Assembly (NCBI GenBank): GCA_946413655.1
Contig: CAMKLO010000037.1
Coordinates: forward strand, 1-32,551
Direction: 5' to 3'
Origin: an uncultured Fibrobacter sp.
GTDB taxonomy: Bacteria > Fibrobacterota > Fibrobacteria > Fibrobacterales > Fibrobacteraceae
Length of the DNA stretch: 32,551 nt
The position numbers were made by a program, and so were the translations under genes. Shown in pieces: positions 26,007 through 32,551 of this stretch. The notes beneath the pieces are model-generated. The model searched no databases. It saw only the letters and a list, made by a program, of their open reading frames with translations, and was not told the DNA's origin. Positions within the stretch are counted from its first letter, which is position 1, and each line of letters starts with the position of its first letter.

Positions 26007-26789
26007 CTAGAAGAACATGAACGCATCAAGAATAAAGTCAGAAATCAAAATCATAAGGCAGCTAGAAACCACAACGCTCATCGTTGCAAGCCCCACGCCA
26101 TGAGCCCCCGCCTTGGAGTGCGTCCCGTGATAGTACGCAAGCACAAAGATGATCGTTCCAAACACGATAGACTTGATAATCCCTGCCCACAAATCCATAT
26201 TTTCGAACAGATACTGCATACCCGTAGAGTAAGTGTAGGTCGTGATATCAAGCGCTAGCACACAAACAATCCAACCACCAATCAACGCAAGAGCATTCGA
26301 AATCGCCGTCAGGCACGGAATCATCGTCAAGAACGCAAAGAACCGGGGCATCGCAAGGTAACGGTACGGGTCGAGTCCGAGCACGACGTAGGCAGAGAGT
26401 TCTTCTTTCTCCTTCATGGAACCGATTTCGGCAGCAACGGCACTCCCGACACGGCCCGAAAGCACGATAGCCGTAAGCAAAGGTCCAAGTTCAATCAGCA
26501 CCATCTTGCAGGCGGCCGTACCGACAAACTTGTCCGAGACGAGGTTGTGGAACTCGAACTCCGCCATGATGGTCGCCACCATGCCTGTAAAGATGGATGT
26601 CACAAACAAGAGCGGAAGCGAAGAAACACCCACAGAAATCATCTCTTTCACAATCAACGATGGATTCTTGTGGATATAACGGAACTGCTTGATTGTAATA
26701 AGCAAGATGCAAATGCATTCGCCCACAGCGGCAATTGCATCGACGATTGTTTGTCCAATCCAGTTTATAGGTTTCAGAATCAACGTCAT
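26007..26789 (-). CDS. mlaE: MlaE-type ABC transporter permease
   Basis: The 260-aa integral membrane protein of the MlaE/YrbE family has five or six hydrophobic segments. The family core ELGPLLTAIVLSGRVGSAVAAEIGSMKEKEELSAY (about 100-134) is intact, followed by LGLDPYRYLAMPRF. It forms the lipid channel of an Mla-type transporter with the ATPase encoded next to it. AAGGA lies 6 nt before the ATG. The start is only 9 bp after the dnaB stop, so the transporter is probably translated from a dnaB-mlaE-mlaF message. Confidence 0.93.
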   Translation of the reverse strand: MTLILKPINWIGQTIVDAIAAVGECICILLITIKQFRYIHKNPSLIVKEMISVGVSSLPLLFVTSIFTGMVATIMAEFEFHNLVSDKFVGTAACKMVLIELGPLLTAIVLSGRVGSAVAAEIGSMKEKEELSAYVVLGLDPYRYLAMPRFFAFLTMIPCLTAISNALALIGGWIVCVLALDITTYTYSTGMQYLFENMDLWAGIIKSIVFGTIIFVLAYYHGTHSKAGAHGVGLATMSVVVSSCLMILISDFILDAFMFF

Positions 26790-26798
26790 AGCACTTCC

Positions 26799-28217
26799 TT
26801 AAAAACTGCCAAAGTCGGCGACCTGCGGTCCGCCGCCATCGTCATCTGAACCATACTGATAATCTTCGTCGCCTTCCATGCCTTGCTGGTCGGTCGCATC
26901 GTAGAACGTCGTATATTCCGGCACAAAACTCATGTCGATATCCTTCACGGAACCGTTACGGTGCTTGGCCACGATGAGCCTTGCCTTGTAGCGGTCTTCG
27001 TCCTTGTGCGTCTGCACGAACTCGCGTTCCACAAACCACACCATGTCGGCATCCTGTTCGATAGAACCGGATTCACGCAAGTCCGAAAGCTGCGGACGTT
27101 CGCGGCCTTTTTCTTCGACCTTACGGCTAAGCTGCGCCAGTGCAATGACCGGGATGCTCAGTTCCTTCGCGAGAATTTTCAAGCCACGGGAAATCGCACC
27201 AATAGCGACGGCACGGTTTTCTTCCTTGCCAGTCTTCATCAACTGCAAATAGTCGATGATGAGGAGGTCGAGGTGCCCCTTGTGCTTGAGCTGACGCGCC
27301 TTGCTCATGAGTTCCATAATGCCAAGGTCGGCGTTGTCATCGACAAATAGCGGGGCCTGGTTAATCGGTGTCACGGCGGCGATGAGTTTTTTCATTTCGT
27401 CGTGGTTGAGTTTACCGTTACGTAACCTACTCTGATCAACTTGCGCCTGAGAGCAAAGCAGACGCTGGGCTAGCTGCATGCCGTCCATTTCCAAGCTGAA
27501 AAAGGCGACGTTCTTGCCGTAGCGAATGGCGGCGTTCGCAGCTACCGTGAGCGCAAAAGATGTTTTGCCGACACCTGGACGGGCCGCCAAAATAATTAAA
27601 TCGGAATTCTGGAGACCATTCGTGAGTTCATCGAGTTCCGTAATGCCTGTAGGCACGCCCGTCATGCCGTCCTTACGGTTGTTCAAACGCTCCAAAAGAG
27701 GCGCCACGAAATTGTCGATAGACTTCAAGGTATTGCGCACCTGGTTATCGGCAATCGCAAAGATATCACGTTCGGCATCTTGCAGCACATTGTCCGGCGT
27801 CGATGCCGGATCCATCGACTTGCGAATGATTTCAGAAGACGTGCGGATGAGTTTGCGGAGCACCGCCTTGTTGCGCAAGTGTTCCAACTGCCACGGGACA
27901 TTCGCCGAAGACGCGACGGATTCCATCAACTCGAAGATGTATTCGCGACCGCCAACAATGTCGAGCTTGCCCATCTTCGTGAGTTCCGCAGAAAGCGTCA
28001 CGGGATCGATGGGGGTAACAGCCTTGTTCAAACTGCAAAGAGCGTTCCAGACCAGTTGATGACGCTCCAAGTAGAAGAAATCGTCATCCGTAATGGCCAT
28101 CACCGCAATGCCCATTACTTCGGGGTCACGCAAAATACCGCCTAACAGGCAGCGTTCCGCCTCGATATCGGCGGGCATTTGGCGACCATCAAATGACTTT
28201 GAATTTTCCTCTGACAT
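26799..28217 (-). CDS. dnaB: Replicative DNA helicase DnaB
   Basis: The 472-aa helicase unwinds DNA at the replication fork. The N-terminal primase-interacting domain (MPADIEAERCLLGGIL onward) and the RecA-like helicase core are complete. The Walker A is ARPGVGKTS; further motifs are FFSLEMDGMQLAQRL, LLIIDYLQLM (Walker B), VIALAQLSRKVEEK and RPQLSDLRESGSIEQDAD. The C-terminus is Gly/Asp-rich. The reading frame is open up to 28328, but that part lies across a terminator hairpin; the ATG at 28217 (MSEENSKSFDGRQMP) is the sensible start. There is no intein. Confidence 0.95.
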   Translation of the reverse strand: MSEENSKSFDGRQMPADIEAERCLLGGILRDPEVMGIAVMAITDDDFFYLERHQLVWNALCSLNKAVTPIDPVTLSAELTKMGKLDIVGGREYIFELMESVASSANVPWQLEHLRNKAVLRKLIRTSSEIIRKSMDPASTPDNVLQDAERDIFAIADNQVRNTLKSIDNFVAPLLERLNNRKDGMTGVPTGITELDELTNGLQNSDLIILAARPGVGKTSFALTVAANAAIRYGKNVAFFSLEMDGMQLAQRLLCSQAQVDQSRLRNGKLNHDEMKKLIAAVTPINQAPLFVDDNADLGIMELMSKARQLKHKGHLDLLIIDYLQLMKTGKEENRAVAIGAISRGLKILAKELSIPVIALAQLSRKVEEKGRERPQLSDLRESGSIEQDADMVWFVEREFVQTHKDEDRYKARLIVAKHRNGSVKDIDMSFVPEYTTFYDATDQQGMEGDEDYQYGSDDDGGGPQVADFGSF

Positions 28218-28303
28218 AATATTCCATAGGTAAATATACAATAAAACTTTACACAGGACCTTTGAGAATGGCACAAAAGCGGGGGGAAACGTGCCATAAA
28301 AAA

Positions 28304-28330
28304 GGAGATGCCCCATCGAGTGGGGCATGA
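28304..28330 (-). terminator. Terminator after the UDG-like gene
   Basis: ATGCCCCA (28310-28317) pairs with TGGGGCAT (28322-28329) around a four-base loop. On the minus strand it is followed by CTCC and a T-run (complement of AAAAA at 28301-28305). It ends the coaBC/UDG-like unit 28 bp past its stop and shows that dnaB starts downstream of it. Confidence 0.8.
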
Positions 28331-28358
28331 CAACGTGATTGCGAGAGGAATATCCGCG

Positions 28359-29279
28359 CTACTTGGCAACAAAGAGGCCACTACGCGGAATATGCACTTT
28401 CCACGTGAGCCATTTGAGTTGTTTGTCCGTTGTCATCGCATAAGCATCGACGAGCGAAACCGTCTTTGTGCCGTTGAAGTCGAGCGCTGTACCCGCGAGG
28501 TCATTGAAGTTTTTACCCTTGCTGAACACATCATAGAAAAGCGGTTCGCCAAAGGTAATCATGATTTCAGGAGCGATAAAGGAAAGTTCCTTTGTCAGCA
28601 TTCGGCGGAGCGACGCAAGCAAAATCGGAGATAGCGCACGCGGGGCATCTTTGTAGAAATACGTAACGCCAAGCATTTCCGGGGCGTAGCCGAGACTTCC
28701 GAACAAACGAACAATCATTTCACCGGTTGGCGACTGGAAAAAATTGCCGGTCGGTTCGCCCGGTTTGGGAGATGCGAGCAAAATCAACAGGCGCGGGTGT
28801 TCCGGGCCTTCATAACGAACAACGTTTGTAGTTCGGGCATAAAGAGCGTCTGTTTTAAGCGCTTCGTAGAAGGCGCCGAGAGAATCGGCGAGTTCGTATG
28901 CGGCGGTCGTCTTTTTGACGGCGCGCGGGGCGATAGTCATCGCAGAATCCAATTGTGGCTTTGGCGCAGGAGCCGGGCGGGCGAGGGACGCCGCAGGAGT
29001 GGGTTGCTGGAATGCGGATTGCGCGGGGACACCAAATGCAGGCTGTGCGGAATTCGGGAACGGCGCGGAGTTCACGGGAGCCGAGGGCTGCGAGAAAGCA
29101 GGGGCTGCCGAGCGCATCTGGGGCATCGCAGGAATCGCCGGGCGCGGATTCCCAGCAGGAACGGCGGATTTTTTTCGAGTCAAAGCCCACGGTTCATCGA
29201 GAAGCAGATCCTCCTCGCCCATGTCCATCTGGCCTTGCAGATATTTGCGAAGTTCGCTAAAATCAAATTCTTCAGGCAT
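28359..29279 (-). CDS. Degenerate uracil-DNA-glycosylase-like protein with Pro/Ala-rich linker
   Basis: The 306-aa protein starts with a short helix (FDFSELRKYLQGQMDMGEEDLLLDEPW, 5-31) like the N-terminus of some bacterial family-4 uracil-DNA glycosylases. A Pro/Ala/Gln-rich, probably disordered linker follows (about 38-118). Residues 163-300 match the UDG fold in order: LLILLASPKPGEPTGNFFQSPTGEMIVRLF (164-193; family-4 members have GEAPG..G.PFVG.AG.LL), the strand VTYFYKDAPRA, EIMITFGEPLFYDVF (238-252) and FNDLAG. The protein has no cysteine, so the Fe-S cluster of family 4 is absent, and the usual catalytic residues cannot be assigned. It starts 9 bp after coaBC. It could be a non-catalytic DNA-binding relative; assignment is by eye. 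Confidence 0.6.
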   Translation of the reverse strand: MPEEFDFSELRKYLQGQMDMGEEDLLLDEPWALTRKKSAVPAGNPRPAIPAMPQMRSAAPAFSQPSAPVNSAPFPNSAQPAFGVPAQSAFQQPTPAASLARPAPAPKPQLDSAMTIAPRAVKKTTAAYELADSLGAFYEALKTDALYARTTNVVRYEGPEHPRLLILLASPKPGEPTGNFFQSPTGEMIVRLFGSLGYAPEMLGVTYFYKDAPRALSPILLASLRRMLTKELSFIAPEIMITFGEPLFYDVFSKGKNFNDLAGTALDFNGTKTVSLVDAYAMTTDKQLKWLTWKVHIPRSGLFVAK

Positions 29280-29288
29280 ACCGTTCCT

Positions 29289-30833
29289 CTAAGCGTTCTT
29301 TAACTTGTCGAGAGTAAAATCTACTATTTCCTGCGCGAGATCGATTTTAGAACCCAACTTCATTTCGGGAATTTCAATCTCGGTAGCGTTACAAGAGTCG
29401 CCGGCATCCTGTACATTGCGAGAGTCGCCGGAAACCGCCGCACGAATCAGCGTGTAACGCACATCGTCGAATCCAAATCCGCTGTTTGCAGCCACAGGGG
29501 CATTGAGCAAAAGAGCATCAGCACCGCTCTTCTTGAGCTTTTCGGTGGCATGTTCCTTGAAGTGATCCGTTTCAAGGGCAAAACCGACAATCACCTGGTC
29601 TGCACGTTTTTGGGCGACGCTATCGCGCAAGATGTTCGGATTCGGTTCCAGTTCCAGGACAAGCTGGCTGCGGCTATCCTTGATTTTTTCGGTGGCAGCC
29701 ACCTTTGGGCGGTAATCGGCGACAGCGGCGCAGTGGACAAGCACATCCACGTTCTTCATTTGTTCAAGGACAGCCTTGTGCATGTCGCATGCGCTCTTGA
29801 TTTTCGTGATGTGGACGCCACCGGGGAATTCTGCTTCCATCGGGCCCGCAACAACGCTTACGTCAAAACCGTTTGCAAGGAATGTGGCGGCAATCGCGAC
29901 CGCAGTCTTTCCGCTGCTACGGTTACTGATATAACGAACCGGGTCGATTGCTTCTTCGGTGCGGCCCGCCGTGATGAGGACGCGAGGAACACGTTCACCG
30001 GATGCAGGCAAATCTTGCAAGGCGGTTTCTTGAAGGAACTGCGCTGCTGGAGATTCGGGGGCGTTAAGGGGGTGTCCCCCGTTCGAAGGGGTAGCGGATG
30101 CCGATTGGAGATGGAGGCTAGATTCCGGCTCAAGGCCGGAATGACGACTCCGCGACACTTCGGCAGAAGCGAGGGGACAACTGTCCAAGGCGAGCGTCGT
30201 GGCAAACGGAGTTTGACATGACTGAGCCGAATAGTTGGGGCTTGAGCGAAGCGATAGCCCAATACCTTCCCCCTCTCTCGTCTCTCGTCTTTCGTCTCTC
30301 GTCTCTAAATATTCCACGATTTCTGCGGGTTCCATCAAGCGGCCTTTGCCAACTTCACCACAGGCGAGTTCGCCTGCCGGGCTATCCATCACAAACGTAT
30401 TTTCAAAACTGCGGAGCGTTTCGAGATTGCGTTTGACGGCGGGGCTGTTGTACATCGCGACGTTCATCGCGGGAGCAATAAAACGCGGCCCCGTGCAGCT
30501 CATAAAGCAAAGGCTCACAGGGTCATCGGCAATGCCATAGACAAACTTTCCGATGACGTTTGCGGTTGCCGGAACGACAAGATAAAGGTCCGCCCAACGC
30601 GGGAAATCGATGTGCTGGAACGGGCGCGCCTCAACGGCTCCGTTTTTCAGATATACCGGGCACTTGGAGAGGCTTGCAAACGTAAGCGGGGCCACAAACT
30701 GCGTTGCGGCTTCGGTCATGCAAACGCGGACTTCGGCACCTTTCTTTTGCAACAATCGCAAAAGTTCACAAGACTTGTAGGCGGCAATTCCGCCCGAGAC
30801 TCCAAGAAGGATTTTCTTTCCAGCGAGATTCAT
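29289..30833 (-). CDS. coaBC: Bifunctional phosphopantothenoylcysteine decarboxylase/synthetase with large insertion
   Basis: This enzyme makes 4'-phosphopantetheine precursors for coenzyme A: CoaB joins cysteine to phosphopantothenate and CoaC decarboxylates the product. The CoaC flavoprotein part spans 1-176 (GVSGGIAAYKS; PAMNVAMY with the catalytic region; GELACGEVGKGRL). The CoaB part spans about 283-514 (VLITAGRTEEAIDPVRYISNRSSGK; VHCAAVADYRPK; LEPNPNIL). At 514 aa it is about 100 residues longer than usual because of residues 177-282, which do not resemble either domain and derive from repeat DNA. A smaller oddity is a duplicated GAGTCGCCGG (29390-29399 and 29411-29420) in the CoaB part. 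The frame is intact. No SD is obvious before the ATG. Confidence 0.93.
   Translation of the reverse strand: MNLAGKKILLGVSGGIAAYKSCELLRLLQKKGAEVRVCMTEAATQFVAPLTFASLSKCPVYLKNGAVEARPFQHIDFPRWADLYLVVPATANVIGKFVYGIADDPVSLCFMSCTGPRFIAPAMNVAMYNSPAVKRNLETLRSFENTFVMDSPAGELACGEVGKGRLMEPAEIVEYLETRDERRETREGEGIGLSLRSSPNYSAQSCQTPFATTLALDSCPLASAEVSRSRHSGLEPESSLHLQSASATPSNGGHPLNAPESPAAQFLQETALQDLPASGERVPRVLITAGRTEEAIDPVRYISNRSSGKTAVAIAATFLANGFDVSVVAGPMEAEFPGGVHITKIKSACDMHKAVLEQMKNVDVLVHCAAVADYRPKVAATEKIKDSRSQLVLELEPNPNILRDSVAQKRADQVIVGFALETDHFKEHATEKLKKSGADALLLNAPVAANSGFGFDDVRYTLIRAAVSGDSRNVQDAGDSCNATEIEIPEMKLGSKIDLAQEIVDFTLDKLKNA
29987..30305. repeat. In-frame repeat insertion inside coaBC
   Basis: This stretch encodes the linker insertion of coaBC. 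It begins (minus strand) with tandem TCTCGTCTCTCGTC-like units (30270-30305), and holds a block translating to RHSGLEPESSL (30114-30146) that contains the palindrome ATTCCGGC-TCAAG-GCCGGAAT (30123-30143). That peptide is familiar from palindromic repeats that invade bacterial genes. Related CGTCT units occur in the spacer at 30960-31012. Confidence 0.7.
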
Positions 30834-30852
30834 GCAATGTAAGATAGCAAAT

Positions 30853-31012
30853 TAGACGAAAGAACGGCTTTGCCGCAGTTACTAGTTATTAGTCATTGGA
30901 GAACTTTGTGTTTAGGCGGGAAAGCCAGCGAATTCTACACTGCACGAAGTGCCATTATTTTTTCTTTCGTCTCTAGTCTGAAGCGAGCCTAGGCGAAGCG
31001 TTCTTTCGTCTA
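30853..31012. repeat. 160-bp element bounded by perfect 14-bp inverted repeats
   Basis: TAGACGAAAGAACG at 30853-30866 and its exact reverse complement at 30999-31012 bound this spacer. Inside are a third TTTCTTTCGTCT copy (30961-30972) and a TTACTAGTTATTAGT unit (30878-30892). It fills almost the whole gap between coaBC and the acyltransferase gene and codes for nothing credible. It resembles a small non-autonomous repeat; no transposase is present. Confidence 0.6.
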
Positions 31013-31013
31013 G

Positions 31014-32042
31014 TCAACGTTTCCCGGCGAGCCACGGAACAAACCTGTTGATTAGCCGGATTACGGGAACGAGGGCCGCAAGCGTCACCAGAGTCAACAA
31101 AACGCTCAACACGAACGAAGATTCAATCCCGTCCGGAGTCACATGCAACACTTTAAAAAGTACACCGCGCAAAATGCTCTGAACCATAATATGCAAAGCG
31201 AAAATCGTAATCGTATTCTGCCCAACAAAATTCAAGACAGCGGTTTCCTTCAAACTTCTGGAAAGAACGACAAAGGCAAGCAAACCCATATGAATCATCA
31301 CTGTATGCATGAACAAAAACAAGAATATTGACATCGTATTATCGCGAATGACAAACGCTAGCGCAAACACCAAAACAGACACTATAAGGGCACCCACATT
31401 ATTTTTTAACAGGCAAAGCCATTTATCGACAACATTCCACTTCGACGCCACATATCCGAGAGCGAAGAAATACAGGCAAAAAGGAATTTGATCTATATTC
31501 CAGAACAAATGCGGCAAATGGAGCAAGTCCATATAAGTAACATAAATGAGCCCCGGGACATACAAGACCGCAATAATAACGGCCTTCAACCATTTTTCCC
31601 GCAAACGGAGCAATCCCCAAAAGCAAAGTTCCACCATAAAAAGGCACGTCAAGAACCAAAGGGGCGTCACAAAAAACGTACTGTTCGTCCCGCACAAAAT
31701 CTGAACGACAACATCCAACACCGTAGCATCAGTCTGATACGAAAGGCCAAAATTACGGCGCACAAGGAACCAGAACAAGAAAAGGATTGCCGAAAAGCCA
31801 AAATAAGGTACAACGAGACTGCGGATTTTTTTTCGAAGTAATTCAACAAAAGGCGCCTTCGATGAACGTTCAAAAGTGAGTCCCGAAAGGAAAAAGAACG
31901 CGGGCATCACAAACGAAAAAATGATTTCGTTGACAATGTATATGGACTGCATGTGTCCAAGCGCAACCAAACTAATGGCGATAGCCTTACCGTTATCAAT
32001 CCAAGGAATGCGTTTTGTTTTTTGAGATTCGCGAAGTTCCAT
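31014..32042 (-). CDS. Acyltransferase family 3 membrane protein
   Basis: The 342-aa polytopic protein (about ten membrane helices) begins with the family start RIPWIDNGKAIAISLVALGHMQ (11-32), in which His30 is the conserved catalytic-site histidine. FVMPAFFFLSGLTF (44-57) is the second typical motif. Such proteins transfer acetyl or other acyl groups to surface polysaccharides or exported sugars. The closest subtype by eye is the fucose 4-O-acetylase-like group, but the substrate is unknown. It stands alone between two repeat-rich spacers, with no glycan-synthesis gene beside it. The ATG lacks a clear SD. Confidence 0.88.
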   Translation of the reverse strand: MELRESQKTKRIPWIDNGKAIAISLVALGHMQSIYIVNEIIFSFVMPAFFFLSGLTFERSSKAPFVELLRKKIRSLVVPYFGFSAILFLFWFLVRRNFGLSYQTDATVLDVVVQILCGTNSTFFVTPLWFLTCLFMVELCFWGLLRLREKWLKAVIIAVLYVPGLIYVTYMDLLHLPHLFWNIDQIPFCLYFFALGYVASKWNVVDKWLCLLKNNVGALIVSVLVFALAFVIRDNTMSIFLFLFMHTVMIHMGLLAFVVLSRSLKETAVLNFVGQNTITIFALHIMVQSILRGVLFKVLHVTPDGIESSFVLSVLLTLVTLAALVPVIRLINRFVPWLAGKR

Positions 32043-32084
32043 ACTGCAATAATATAAAATTTATCTGAATTTCGAGACGTGTAA

Positions 32085-32164
32085 GGCGACCCCGTCCCCA
32101 TTCGCGGATCATGACCACATAAGCGCTAAAGCGCAAGTGGTCAAAGAGCACTGTGGCCGGGGTG
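32085..32164. repeat. Nested palindromic element
   Basis: GACCAC (32113-32118) and GTGGTC (32137-32142) enclose GCGC-TAAA-GCGC. ACCCCG at about 32089-32094 and CGGGGT at about 32158-32163 form outer arms. It does not code for protein and lies upstream of the acyltransferase gene. Confidence 0.45.
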
Positions 32165-32166
32165 AC

Positions 32167-32203
32167 AAAAAAAAGAAACCCCGCGATTTCTCGCGAGGTT
32201 CCT
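32167..32203 (-). terminator. Probable terminator of rpsA
   Basis: On the minus strand a 12-position stem (GGAACCTCGCGA with the complement of 32176-32187, two mismatches) has a TTTC-type loop and is followed by T8. It lies about 130 bp beyond the rpsA stop, the gap being filled by a dispersed repeat. Confidence 0.65.
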
Positions 32204-32240
32204 TTAAGCATTTTATGTAGGTTAGCAGTATCGAGATTTA

Positions 32241-32284
32241 ACTGGATCCTTCGACTTCGCCCTACGGGCTTCGCTCAGGATGAC
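32241..32284. repeat. Dispersed GGATCCTTCG...CTCAGGATGAC repeat
   Basis: ACTGGATCCTTCG followed by GCCCTACGGGC (a small palindrome) and GCTTCGCTCAGGATGAC. The right end is the same as that of the 10471-10557 repeat. It lies between rpsA and its terminator. Confidence 0.55.
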
Positions 32285-32333
32285 ACAAAAATCTCGCGAT
32301 TATAGACCTAATACCTATAACCTGTTACCTAAA

Positions 32334-32551
32334 TTAAGCTTCAGCTTCTTCGGCCGGCTTTTCAGCAGCCTTCTTCTTGGAAGCCTTCTTCTTCGGAGCG
32401 ACAGCTTCGCCAATCGTGGTGCCGTTTTCGCCCGGCTTGTGGGAGTCCATCCAAGCCTTGAGTTCAGCGGATTCGCGGTTCTTGAAGTAGTCAACAACGG
32501 AGAGGTAGATCTTGCGGTTGTTCTGGTCGATTTCGGTCACGACAGCCGGAA
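32334..32551 (-). CDS. rpsA: 30S ribosomal protein S1, C-terminal end (partial)
   Basis: The gene runs off the right edge, and only its last 71 codons are in the window. PAVVTEIDQNNRKIYLSVVDYFKNRE is the end of a final S1 RNA-binding motif (EID....I.LS is the usual repeat end), followed by AWMDSHKPGENGTTIGEAV and a Lys/Ala/Glu-rich tail (KKKASKKKAAEKPAEEAEA). S1 helps mRNA bind the 30S subunit. Identification rests on this repeat end and tail style, so a different S1-domain protein is possible but less likely. Confidence 0.8.
   Translation of the reverse strand, partial: PAVVTEIDQNNRKIYLSVVDYFKNRESAELKAWMDSHKPGENGTTIGEAVAPKKKASKKKAAEKPAEEAEA

Noticed and set aside
28218..28328. 37-residue N-terminal extension of DnaB
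   Set aside because: The extension overlaps a terminator hairpin (28310-28329) of the upstream gene and does not resemble DnaB.

Overview
The window looks like a piece of chromosome from a cellulose/hemicellulose-degrading member of the Fibrobacterota, probably the genus Fibrobacter. The basis is indirect: secreted GH5/GH26 mannanases that share a C-terminal sorting-like beta domain, lipoproteins with long Ser-rich linkers, a moderate G+C core with AT-rich spacers, and short repeats scattered between genes. No rRNA or tRNA gene was seen, so the taxonomic call is inference.

Left part (1-6242): a type II-C CRISPR-Cas locus. One 48-bp repeat sits at the left edge, and the rest of the array lies outside the window. 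A hairpin terminator follows, then cas2, cas1 and a 1503-aa cas9, all on the minus strand. Upstream of cas9 on the plus strand is a complete tracrRNA gene with a near-consensus promoter, a 21-bp anti-repeat, a nexus and a terminator hairpin. Bases 6243-6628 hold no gene but contain a cluster of nested inverted repeats.

Middle left (6629-12545): three secreted glycoside hydrolases on the plus strand (one GH5, two CBM35-GH26) form a mannan-degradation cluster. They are followed by a cytoplasmic GH57 enzyme, a hypoxanthine phosphoribosyltransferase and a small membrane protein, tightly packed (12611-16078).

Middle (16068-22498): on the minus strand lie queA, a WYL-type regulator, an unusual zinc-ribbon plus triple-BON protein, and gltX. 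Divergent from gltX is an AGCS sodium:amino-acid symporter.

Right part (22521-32551, minus strand): two related lipoproteins with the same WACGxGDII signature; an mlaF-mlaE pair directly behind dnaB; a degenerate uracil-DNA-glycosylase-like protein behind a coaBC gene that carries a ~105-residue in-frame insertion built of dispersed repeat DNA; an acyltransferase-3 membrane protein; and the 3' end of rpsA (ribosomal protein S1).

The strongest system is the CRISPR-Cas9 locus, whose guide RNA parts can be read directly from the sequence. The most unusual items are the insertion-bearing coaBC, the triple-BON zinc-ribbon protein, the UDG-like protein without family-4 cysteines, and the structured region between the tracrRNA and the GH5 gene. 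No clearly new defence or mobile system could be demonstrated.
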